A stretch of DNA of 29,323 nucleotides, from contig URDD01000031.1 in NCBI GenBank assembly GCA_900546395.1, positions 1 to 29,323 of the forward strand. The letters run 5' to 3'. Numbering within the stretch: position 1 is the first letter of the stretch; every line of letters starts with the position of its first letter. Source of the stretch: an uncultured Bacteroidales bacterium. GTDB taxonomy: Bacteria; Bacteroidota; Bacteroidia; Bacteroidales; UBA932. Made by a program: the position numbers and the translations under genes. The notes beneath the pieces were generated by a model, which made no database searches, was not told the DNA's origin, and saw only the letters and a list, made by a program, of their open reading frames with translations. Below are positions 22,676 to 29,323 of the stretch, piece after piece.

Positions 22676-23455
22676 ATGCATACCTATTATATAGTCATAG
22701 CGACAATGGCAGTTTTGGCTATTCTTGTTTTTGTTGTCCTTTTCTTTCTGAAAGTGGGATACGGATATCTGTCAAATTCACATTGGGGACCTGTAATAAA
22801 CAACAAGGCAGCATGGGTACTTATGGAAACTCCCTCATTTGCCTTCATGCTGCTTTACACTATCACGTATGCCCGGTCCGGTATAGTTTCAGGAAACAGC
22901 AATGCTGTCCTGTACATTATATCAGGTCTTTTCCTGCTGCATTATTTCCAACGCTCGTTCATATTTCCCCTCCTGATGAGAGGAAAAAGCAAAATGCCTG
23001 TGATTGTAATGCTTATGGGTATGATTTTCAATACTTTGAATGCATATATCATAGGAGCGTGGCTTTTCAAATATGCACCTGATGGCCTATATTCCGCAGA
23101 ATGGCTGACATCACCGCAGTTCATCATTGGAACAATAGTGTTTTTCACCGGCATGGCCATCAACCTGCACTCGGACCACATCATAAGGCACCTGAGAAAG
23201 CCGGGAGATACAAGACATTACATACCTGTAAAAGGAATGTACAAATATGTGACTTCTGCAAACTACTTCGGAGAGTTTACAGAATGGGTAGGATATGCAA
23301 TACTGTCATGGTCTCCCGCAGGCCTCCTTTTTGCAGTATGGACATTTGCCAATCTTGCTCCGAGAGCCAGGTCTCTTACTGAAAAATACGAGCAGGAATT
23401 CGGCGATGAATACAGGAATCTGCATAAAAAACATCTCATTCCTTTCATTTGGTAA
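22676..23455 (+). CDS. Steroid 5-alpha-reductase-like integral membrane protein
   Basis: I start at 22676 (MHTYYIVIAT), downstream of the -7 box; the longer open frame from 22580 would run through the promoter. The 259-residue product has six or seven hydrophobic helices. Its C-terminal 110 residues match the 3-oxo-5-alpha-steroid 4-dehydrogenase domain: F-T-G-M-A-I-N-L-H-S-D-H-I-I-R-H-L-R, I-P-V-K-G-M-Y-K-Y-V-T-S-A-N-Y-F-G-E, E-W-V-G-Y-A-I-L-S-W-S, with a terminal E-F-G-D-E-Y-R. These are NADPH-dependent double-bond reductases of lipids or sterols; for gut Bacteroidota, host steroids or bile acids are possible substrates (inference). It precedes an Old Yellow Enzyme gene by 12 bases, so the two reductases form an operon. 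Confidence 0.87.
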   Translation: MHTYYIVIATMAVLAILVFVVLFFLKVGYGYLSNSHWGPVINNKAAWVLMETPSFAFMLLYTITYARSGIVSGNSNAVLYIISGLFLLHYFQRSFIFPLLMRGKSKMPVIVMLMGMIFNTLNAYIIGAWLFKYAPDGLYSAEWLTSPQFIIGTIVFFTGMAINLHSDHIIRHLRKPGDTRHYIPVKGMYKYVTSANYFGEFTEWVGYAILSWSPAGLLFAVWTFANLAPRARSLTEKYEQEFGDEYRNLHKKHLIPFIW

Positions 23456-23467
23456 AACACATTGAAA

Positions 23468-24724
23468 ATGAGTGAATTATTTACACCTTACAAAATTGGT
23501 CCCCTGGAACTGAGGAACAGGACCATCAGATCTGCGGCTTTCGAAGGAATGTGTGAAAACAATTCTCCGTCCCAGTCTCTTTTTGACTACCATACTTCCG
23601 TAGCCAAAGGAGGAATAGGTATGACTACTGTAGCCTATGCCGCAGTATGCCGCAGCGGACTATCGTTTGAAAGACAGCTCTGGATGAGGGAGGAAATCGT
23701 ACCGGAGCTCAAAAAACTCACAAACGCTATCCATGCGGAAGGAGCCAAGGCTTCTATCCAGCTGGGACACTGCGGAAACATGTCGCACAGAAGAATTTGC
23801 GGATGCATGCCATTCGGAGCAAGCAGCGGATTCAACCTCTACTCCCCTACCTTCGTACACGGCATGACAGAAAATGAAATCAAGGATGTGGTAAAGGCTT
23901 ACGGAGAGGCTGTAACTTTGGCCATAAAGTCCGGATTCGACGCTGTGGAAATTCATGCTGGTCACGGATACCTCATATCCCAGTTCCTGTCGCCTTATAC
24001 CAATCACCGTAAAGACATGTACGGAGGCTCGCTGGAGAACAGAATGCGCTTCATGAAAGAATGTATGAAAGCAGTGACTGAAGCAGCAGCGGGAAAAGTA
24101 GCGGTATTCGTAAAAATGAATACACGCGACGGGTTCAAGGGGGGAATGGAAACCGATGAGTGCATAAAGGTAGCCCAAGAACTGCAGAAATGCGGAGCCG
24201 ATGCTCTGGTTCTTTCCGGAGGCTTCGTGAGCAGAGCTCCGATGTATGTAATGCGAGGACAGTTCCCGGTAAAGGCTATCGCTCATTACATGCCTCTGAG
24301 ACAATGGTGGCTCAAACTCGGAGTGCTTTTAGGAGGAAGGATTGTATCCCCGACAGTCCCTTTCAAGAAACTTTTCTTCCTTGAAGATGCCTTGAAGTTC
24401 CGCAAGGCACTCCCAGACATGCCTCTGGTTTATGTAGGAGGAGTTACATCACGGAAAGATGCCGACAAGGTTATAGACAGCGGATTCCAGATGCTCCAGA
24501 TGGGGCGCGCAGTTCTTGAAGACCCGGATTTCGTCAACAAGATGAAGAGCGACGAAAGCCATTGCAGCGGCTGTGAACATACCAATTTCTGCATAGGAAG
24601 GATGTACTCCTATGAAATGGCATGCCACAAAAGATGCAAAGACATAACTCCTGCACTGGAACGCGATGTTCAGCACACAATCCGTGTCAACGACCGTCAG
24701 GAAAGGAAACTCGGATACAAATAA
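23468..24724 (+). CDS. Old Yellow Enzyme family NADH:flavin oxidoreductase
   Basis: The ATG at 23468 (MSELFTPYKI) is used; the TTG six bases upstream is unlikely. The 418-residue protein is an FMN-binding TIM barrel: L-F-T-P-Y-K-I-G at the N-terminus, S-I-Q-L-G-H-C-G, the H-A-G-H-G-Y-L-I-S-Q-F-L-S-P motif and M-Y-G-G-S-L-E-N-R. Near the C-terminus a cysteine pattern, C-x2-C-x5-C and later C-x3-C, resembles the iron-sulfur site of the 2,4-dienoyl-CoA reductase branch, but the C-terminal FAD/NADPH domain of that branch is missing. An insertion of about 40 residues lies around 260-300. It probably reduces activated C=C bonds in partnership with the adjacent steroid-reductase-like protein; the substrate is unknown. 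Confidence 0.9.
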   Translation: MSELFTPYKIGPLELRNRTIRSAAFEGMCENNSPSQSLFDYHTSVAKGGIGMTTVAYAAVCRSGLSFERQLWMREEIVPELKKLTNAIHAEGAKASIQLGHCGNMSHRRICGCMPFGASSGFNLYSPTFVHGMTENEIKDVVKAYGEAVTLAIKSGFDAVEIHAGHGYLISQFLSPYTNHRKDMYGGSLENRMRFMKECMKAVTEAAAGKVAVFVKMNTRDGFKGGMETDECIKVAQELQKCGADALVLSGGFVSRAPMYVMRGQFPVKAIAHYMPLRQWWLKLGVLLGGRIVSPTVPFKKLFFLEDALKFRKALPDMPLVYVGGVTSRKDADKVIDSGFQMLQMGRAVLEDPDFVNKMKSDESHCSGCEHTNFCIGRMYSYEMACHKRCKDITPALERDVQHTIRVNDRQERKLGYK

Positions 24725-24744
24725 TATCCATAATACTGTTTTAA

Positions 24745-24778
24745 TTCTTGAAATATTTTCAAACAGTTTCTAAATTTG
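24745..24778 (+). promoter_or_regulatory. Promoter of rnpB
   Basis: TTCTTG (24745-24750), 20 bases, and a perfect TAAATTTG (24771-24778) precede the RNase P RNA. Transcription should begin near 24785, at the start of the P1 stem. Confidence 0.75.
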
Positions 24779-24790
24779 CAGCCAATTTAA

Positions 24791-25103
24791 AGGCGGGACG
24801 ATCTGTCGCTGCAGAAATGCAGAGGAAAGTCCGGACAGGAAAGGGCACCCCACTGCGGAAAGCGCAGGCAGGAGAAATCTTGCGGGGGCTGTAACAGAAA
24901 AAAACCGCATCTTGAGGATGCAAGGGTGAAAACGTGAGGCAAGAGCTCACGACGGAGCCTGGCGACAGTCTCCGGGTACGGTCCTGGGGCCTGCAAGACC
25001 AAATATACTGGCAGTCAAGGATTGCCCGTCCAATGCCAGGGGGTAGGTTGCGCAGATAAATGACAGATTTAAAAACAGAAACCGGCTTACGGTCCCGCCT
25101 TTT
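24791..25103 (+). ncRNA. rnpB: RNase P RNA (class A)
   Basis: The catalytic RNA of RNase P, which trims the 5' ends of tRNA precursors. The 5' AGGCGGGAC (24791-24799) pairs with GGTCCCGCCT (25091-25100) to form P1. Conserved core sequences are present in order: GAGGAAAGTCCGGAC (about 24823-24837), CTGTAACAGAAA, GGGTGAAAACGTGAGG, GGGTAGG, and the 3' ACAGAAACCGGCTTAC (25075-25090). The T-run after P1 can act as the terminator. Boundaries are accurate to a few bases. Confidence 0.95.
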
Positions 25104-25168
25104 TATTTTTCAGACTCCTCCCCGGAGACACTTTTTCTTCAAAACTTATAACGAACTTACATATCAGT

Positions 25169-26365
25169 ATGGAAGACAATTCAGTCAAATCACCGGAGAA
25201 CAGCCGGACAAGGTCTTGGCTTCCCGTAATCGGGCTCACATTTTCAGCATTTATCTTCAACACCTCGGAATTTATTCCGATAGGTCTGCTTTCAGACATT
25301 GCGAAAGATTTCGGAACTACAGAATCTCACGCAGGTCTGCTCATAACCATATATGCATGGGTAGTAGCCCTGGCATCACTCCCCCTCATGCTCATTTTCG
25401 CCAAAACGGAAAACAAGAAACTGATGCTTTCCATTTTCGCACTGTTCATTGCCAGTCATATTTTATCAGGAATATCCACAAGCTACAACATGCTTATGCT
25501 CTCCAGAATAGGAGTAGCCTGCTCTCACGCAATATTCTGGTCAATAGTAACACCGCTGGGTGTAAAAGTGGCCCCCGAAGGCAAAAAATCTGCGGCTCTG
25601 AGTATGATAGTCGCTGGTTCATCATTTGCCATGATTATCGGACTCCCTATCGGACGTACTATCGGACTTGTCGCAGGTTGGAGAGCCACATTCCTTATTA
25701 TTGCTGCAGTTGCACTGGCAGTAATGGTATTTCTCGCAATTTTCCTGACAAGGACACCGAGTGACAGCTCCTTCTCCCTCCGTAAACTTCCTGCCCTGAT
25801 AAAGACCCCGTCTCTTCTTGGAATATATCTTCTTACCATGATAATGATTACCGGTCATTATACAGGATACAGCTATATCGAGCCTTTCCTTGCCAATACA
25901 GTCGGTATGGGAGAAAAAGGCATTACTGCAGTGCTGACAATATTCGGGATTGTAGGAATATTCGGAAGCATAATATTTTCAAAACAATACGACCGTCACT
26001 CCGGAGTATTCATCAAGTTTGCCGTATGCGGGACAGCGTTATTTTTGCTTCTGCTTCATGCCGCCTCTTCAAATATCTGGACAACAGTAGCCTTATGCAT
26101 ATTGTGGGGGCTGTCCATAAACAGTTACAACCTCACGTTCCAGTCTGAAATAATAAGCTGCGCTCCACAAGGAACTGCAGTTGCGATGTCCATCTATTCT
26201 GGCATATATAACATAGGTATAGGGTCCGGAGCTCTTATAGGAGGCATTATATGCGACGGTCCGGGCGTTACTTATATCGGCTACGCAGGCGGCATATTTG
26301 CAAGCATTGCAGCTGCCTACTGCCTTATCAAACTGATTCCTGTACTTAGCAGAAGGAGTAAATGA
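25169..26365 (+). CDS. MFS transporter of the SotB (sugar efflux) type
   Basis: This is a 398-residue inner-membrane protein with 12 hydrophobic helices. The first helix region, F-I-F-N-T-S-E-F-I-P-I-G-L-L-S-D-I-A, closely follows the signature of the SotB/YdeA branch of DHA1 exporters, and V-A-P-E-G-K-K-S-A-A-L-S and G-L-P-I-G-R-T-I-G also fit. The family exports sugars such as arabinose and IPTG, or drugs, by proton antiport. The ATG at 25169 follows rnpB by 65 bases; no separate promoter is obvious. The gene appears intact. The actual substrate is unknown. Confidence 0.9.
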   Translation: MEDNSVKSPENSRTRSWLPVIGLTFSAFIFNTSEFIPIGLLSDIAKDFGTTESHAGLLITIYAWVVALASLPLMLIFAKTENKKLMLSIFALFIASHILSGISTSYNMLMLSRIGVACSHAIFWSIVTPLGVKVAPEGKKSAALSMIVAGSSFAMIIGLPIGRTIGLVAGWRATFLIIAAVALAVMVFLAIFLTRTPSDSSFSLRKLPALIKTPSLLGIYLLTMIMITGHYTGYSYIEPFLANTVGMGEKGITAVLTIFGIVGIFGSIIFSKQYDRHSGVFIKFAVCGTALFLLLLHAASSNIWTTVALCILWGLSINSYNLTFQSEIISCAPQGTAVAMSIYSGIYNIGIGSGALIGGIICDGPGVTYIGYAGGIFASIAAAYCLIKLIPVLSRRSK

Positions 26366-26418
26366 TAATACAGACACATCCTGACATCCAGGTGTTTTTC
26401 TTGAAATTTACGTAGCTG

Positions 26419-26449
26419 CATAATCATAGCAAAACTTGTTATGATTATG
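26419..26449. promoter_or_regulatory. Perfect 10-bp inverted repeat, candidate operator
   Basis: CATAATCATA (26419-26428) and TATGATTATG (26440-26449) are perfectly complementary around 11 bases. The right arm ends 12 bases before the -7 box of the next gene, so a bound regulator would cover the -33 region. It is AT-rich and recalls metal-regulator operators of the Fur type in composition. Because T-rich DNA follows, it could instead terminate the MFS transcript. Confidence 0.55.
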
Positions 26450-26461
26450 TTTTTTATTTAT

Positions 26462-26469
26462 TATATTTG
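26462..26469 (+). promoter_or_regulatory. -7 box of the metal-related gene pair
   Basis: TATATTTG is a perfect -7 box. The expected start (about 26474-26476) is only 1-3 bases before the ATG at 26477, suggesting a leaderless or nearly leaderless mRNA. Confidence 0.6.
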
Positions 26470-26476
26470 CAGCCGG

Positions 26477-26947
26477 ATGAAAGGAAAGAAGTTCATAAAA
26501 TTCATTTCGCTATTGTTTGCGATGTGGTATCTGCTGTGTATCGTAGGTTTTGATGTACATACCTGCGGGCATAGCGGAAAGAATTTTGTTTCTTCACTCC
26601 TGGTCCAGATTAACGCAGACAGTACAGGGGGAGATAATCTTTGCCATCACGCCGGATGCTGCAAAGACGGTATCTGCACTTGCTGCGGACAGGACGGCAT
26701 TACTTCAAGATGTTCGGACAACTACTTTACATTATCCGCACCTGCCATTGCCCGTTCAGATGACGAGCAGCATGCGTTTCATACATCTTGCTCCGGCTGT
26801 CATTTTCATTATCCAGCCGAGGCTCTTATACTTTTCAGACTTTTCTCATCTGACAGCCTGACATCTCCTTTTTTACAGGGAGATACCCTGTTCAGGTGGC
26901 CTGACATCAAGGACATTCAGTCTGTTCTTTCCGTTTGGAGAATTTGA
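26477..26947 (+). CDS. Cys/His-rich, membrane-associated small protein, probably metal-related
   Basis: The start is set at 26477 (MKGKKFIKFI) because the perfect -7 box lies at 26462-26469, inside the longer frame that opens at 26441. The product has 156 residues. A basic N-terminus and hydrophobic stretch (about 8-24) form a signal anchor. The rest is unusually rich in metal-type ligands: H-T-C-G-H at 28-32, a cluster at 56-70 (C-H-H, C-C, C-x-C-C), C79, and H-x2-H-x2-S-C-S-G-C-H-F-H at about 99-111. I do not recognise a named domain with certainty; small proteins of this sort accompany metal TonB receptors in Bacteroidota. It precedes such a receptor by 125 bases, so metal binding or sensing at the envelope is likely. 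Confidence 0.7.
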   Translation: MKGKKFIKFISLLFAMWYLLCIVGFDVHTCGHSGKNFVSSLLVQINADSTGGDNLCHHAGCCKDGICTCCGQDGITSRCSDNYFTLSAPAIARSDDEQHAFHTSCSGCHFHYPAEALILFRLFSSDSLTSPFLQGDTLFRWPDIKDIQSVLSVWRI

Positions 26948-27019
26948 TTTGCCTGCTTTTCAGCAAGAGATCTGCCTTGTTTCAGACTATAGCAGATTCC
27001 TGCTTACATAAGGTATTGC

Positions 27020-27055
27020 GATGCTTGAATATTTGAAAAGCATCTGAATATTCAA
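27020..27055 (+). promoter_or_regulatory. Two mutually exclusive hairpins before the TonB receptor gene
   Basis: GATGCTT (27020-27026) pairs with AAGCATC (27038-27044), and TTGAATATT (27025-27033) pairs with AATATTCAA (27047-27055). The two stems share bases and cannot form together. They lie 17 bases before the ATG at 27073. They may be an RNA switch, or the longer arms may be a DNA operator. Confidence 0.45.
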
Positions 27056-27072
27056 ATCAAATTCTACACAAA

Positions 27073-29217
27073 ATGAAAAAACATATATTTGCTATTGCCG
27101 CACTGATATGCTCAGCGGCTTCACTTTCCGCACAGGTAACAGATGCCAACGGTGCGGTGGTTGACACCACAAATTTTTACAAAGACAAGACAGACAGTCT
27201 GGAAGCTACTGTATTCGTAGCACGCCAGGCTGGCAACTACCTTTCAAAAGGAAAACCCATAAGAACAGAAGTAATCTCGGCAGCCGGTCTCTGCAAAATG
27301 GCCTGCTGTAATCTTGCCGAGAGTTTTGAAAACTCTGCAAGTGTAACCGTAGGCTACTCTGACGCAGTTACAGGAGCCAGGCAAATCCGCTTGCTGGGGC
27401 TCAGCGGCACCTACACGCAGATGCTCGACGAAAACCGCCCTGTAATGCGCGGACTTGCAGCTCCGTTCGGTCTCTCATATGTTCCCGGACAGTGGCTTGA
27501 AAGCATACAGATAGCCAAGGGATCTTCTTCTGTAATCAACGGGGCGGAATCCATAACAGGCCAGATAAACCTCGAGCACAGGAAGCCGACTGATGAAAAA
27601 CCCCTCTTTATCAATGCTGCTGTGATGAGCGACACAAAAATGGACCTGAATGTAGCCTCATCTCTCCAGCTAAACTATAAATGGAGCACAGTACTGCGGG
27701 GACTTGTTTCTGGCTATATTGCAAGTTTCGACCATAACCATGACGGTTTTATGGACGATCCGAAGATGCTTCAATTCAACCTGGCCAACCGCTGGCTCTA
27801 CTATGCAGACAACGGAGTCCAGGTACGCTTCGGAGTACGCGCCCTTCAGGATTCCAGAAAGGGCGGTCAGGAAGGATATGACCATGATTCTTTTACTTTT
27901 GACCCTGATGCATCAGATGAAAAGGATAAAACATATGCTCCCTGGGGCTCTGATATAATGAACCGGTCAATCAACGGATACCTGAAAGTAGGAGTTCCTC
28001 TGAATGAAGAGAATTCCCAGAACATAGCTTTGGTAGCAGACTACAACTACTACGATATGGATTCATACTTCGGTGCGACCAAATACCTTGCAGGGCAGCA
28101 CTCTGGATTCCTCAACCTGTTGTACCAGAATGAAGTGAATGAGTCCCACAAATTTACAGTCGGTCTCAGTGCAAACTATGACAGATTCAATGAAGACCTC
28201 ATGAGATATGTTCCAGGAATCGCCGATCCTTCAGTCAAGCCAGGAAATACAAATCTCCTCAATACCGGTATTTTCGGAGAATATACTTTCCACGCAGGAG
28301 AAAAATTCTCCCTCATCGGAGGCCTCCGCGGAGACTGGTACAACGAGAATGGCTTTAAGGTTACTCCAAGGCTGACTCTGAAATACAGTCCTATTGACGA
28401 GATCGTCATAAGGGCAAACGGTGGCCGCGGTCTCAGATATGCGACTCCGCTTGTAGATAACATCGGAGTCTTCTCTACAAGCAAGACATTCCTGGGAGAC
28501 TTTGACAAACATATGCTTGAAGACGCATGGACATTCGGAGGAAACGTCACTTATTACTTTCCGTTCGGAGCTTCATCCAACACTTATCTCAGTTTCGACT
28601 ATTTCAGGACACAATTCGCAGACCAGATGATAGTTGACTACGAACACAAAGCAGGTGCTATTGATTTCTACGCGCTGGACGGACGTTCCTTTACAGACAA
28701 TTATCAGCTGGACTTTACTGTCGATCCTGTAGAGAGATTCACTGTAACCGCCACTTTCCGCTACACAAATGCAAAGGTGAACCTTGCAGGACAAGGTCTT
28801 GTAGAAAAACCTATGACGAGCAGATACAAAGGTGTCCTGAACCTCCAGTATGCTACAAATCTCAACAAATGGATCTTTGATTTTACCGCATCTGTAAACG
28901 GTCCTTCAAAGGTTTACAACTTTATGAGAGACCTTAAGGATGACAAAGGGAATCTTCTTTACAAAAATGGAATGACACCAGTATATCCACTCCTTTACCT
29001 TCAGATAACAAGAAGGTTAAAAGGTGTTGACATATACATCGGAGGCGAGAACCTGACCAATTTCACCCAGAAAAATGTCATCATAGGAAATTCCAGGGAT
29101 GCAAACGGACATATACATGCAAGTCAGCAATCTTTCGACGCAAGTTCAATATGGGGACCGCTTATGGGCGTAAAATTCTATGCAGGTGTGCGCTTTACAC
29201 TATGGAAGAAAGCATAG
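27073..29217 (+). CDS. TonB-dependent receptor, probable metal (copper-type) uptake or binding
   Basis: This is a 714-residue outer-membrane protein with a signal peptide (1-20, ending L-S-A-Q). The plug domain (about 45-165) begins almost at once, with no carboxypeptidase-like domain, and carries the motif C74-K-M-A-C78-C79-N-L-A-E-S-F-E. Related receptors in Bacteroidota keep an A-C-C-N-L-A-E-S-F-E motif here and often sit beside heavy-metal genes. The barrel contains typical aromatic strands and ends in V-R-F-T-L-W-K-K-A. The protein follows the Cys/His-rich gene in the same direction, with two competing hairpins in the gap. A metal or metal chelate is the likely substrate; copper is a guess from the plug motif. 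The gene is complete, and the 106 bases after it are AT-rich with no feature seen. Confidence 0.88.
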   Translation: MKKHIFAIAALICSAASLSAQVTDANGAVVDTTNFYKDKTDSLEATVFVARQAGNYLSKGKPIRTEVISAAGLCKMACCNLAESFENSASVTVGYSDAVTGARQIRLLGLSGTYTQMLDENRPVMRGLAAPFGLSYVPGQWLESIQIAKGSSSVINGAESITGQINLEHRKPTDEKPLFINAAVMSDTKMDLNVASSLQLNYKWSTVLRGLVSGYIASFDHNHDGFMDDPKMLQFNLANRWLYYADNGVQVRFGVRALQDSRKGGQEGYDHDSFTFDPDASDEKDKTYAPWGSDIMNRSINGYLKVGVPLNEENSQNIALVADYNYYDMDSYFGATKYLAGQHSGFLNLLYQNEVNESHKFTVGLSANYDRFNEDLMRYVPGIADPSVKPGNTNLLNTGIFGEYTFHAGEKFSLIGGLRGDWYNENGFKVTPRLTLKYSPIDEIVIRANGGRGLRYATPLVDNIGVFSTSKTFLGDFDKHMLEDAWTFGGNVTYYFPFGASSNTYLSFDYFRTQFADQMIVDYEHKAGAIDFYALDGRSFTDNYQLDFTVDPVERFTVTATFRYTNAKVNLAGQGLVEKPMTSRYKGVLNLQYATNLNKWIFDFTASVNGPSKVYNFMRDLKDDKGNLLYKNGMTPVYPLLYLQITRRLKGVDIYIGGENLTNFTQKNVIIGNSRDANGHIHASQQSFDASSIWGPLMGVKFYAGVRFTLWKKA

Positions 29218-29323
29218 CTGCCCGTTCACGGAATCCAATACTTATTCTGATAACATTTATAACCGGTAAAACACCACAAATAAATTTATAAATAAATTTA
29301 AAAAGATAAAACCCTGAAGCATT

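Noticed and set aside
23660..24304. Minus-strand 214-codon open frame
   Set aside because: Antisense shadow of the Old Yellow Enzyme gene, with S/H/F-rich composition.
25060..25764. Plus-strand 234-codon open frame after rnpB
   Set aside because: It begins inside rnpB and overlaps the MFS gene in another frame; composition is rich in H, R, C and S as in shadow frames.

Overview
The window looks like a Bacteroidales (Bacteroidota) chromosome carrying an integrated mobile element. The sequence evidence is: repeated promoter boxes of the Bacteroidetes type (TAnnTTTG at -7, a TTG or TTTG about 19-20 bases upstream), TonB-dependent receptors with Bacteroidota features, a TPP riboswitch placed directly before one of those receptors, Bacteroidota-type element genes (DUF3853, VirE_N/PriCT-2 primase-like proteins, a SAM-like tyrosine integrase), and a class A RNase P RNA. 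I do not commit below order level.

Region 1 (about 1-14,500) is the right-hand part of an integrative element. Its right edge is marked by a tyrosine integrase (13025-14356, reading leftward into the element) next to a fragment shaped like the 3' end of a tRNA or tmRNA (14472-14513) with its own terminator. From right to left the element holds the integrase, a small unknown protein, a predicted structured small RNA (12447-12540) behind an excellent promoter, a dyad-rich control region, an unknown 317-residue protein, a DUF3853 protein, an excisionase-like HTH protein, and a primase-like VirE_N protein followed by a separate PriCT-2 protein. The left end of the element is outside the window.

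The cargo of the element (55-8754) is a tight leftward operon, and it is the most striking part of the window. In order of transcription it encodes a double zinc-ribbon protein with a degenerate FHA-like tail, a soluble Ser/Thr kinase with an FHA tail, a membrane protein with a cytoplasmic FHA domain and a trypsin-like protease beyond the membrane, a secreted protein of unknown function split over two reading frames, a membrane-anchored PP2C phosphatase, and a membrane Ser/Thr kinase with a roughly 700-residue YD-repeat ectodomain. Writer (two kinases), eraser (PP2C), readers (FHA) and a protease effector are therefore packed together across the inner membrane. I read it as a phospho-signalling envelope system, possibly for defence or conflict. 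The parts are clear, but the purpose is inference.

Region 2 (about 14,520-15,600) is a scar zone: the terminator of the RNA gene used for integration, a family of short palindromic repeats, and a decayed AAA-ATPase/DUF1703-type gene.

Region 3 (15,640-29,217) is ordinary chromosome. It has a TPP-riboswitch-controlled TonB receptor (probable thiamine uptake) followed by a secreted phospholipase C/P1-nuclease-like protein and a DUF3810 zincin; a glutaminyl cyclase; CTP synthase (pyrG); a divergent steroid-5-alpha-reductase-like membrane protein; an Old Yellow Enzyme family oxidoreductase; rnpB; a SotB-like MFS exporter; and a pair made of a Cys/His-rich membrane-associated protein and a TonB receptor with a CxxxCC plug motif, probably for a metal. 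Dyads upstream of both genes of the last pair look regulatory.
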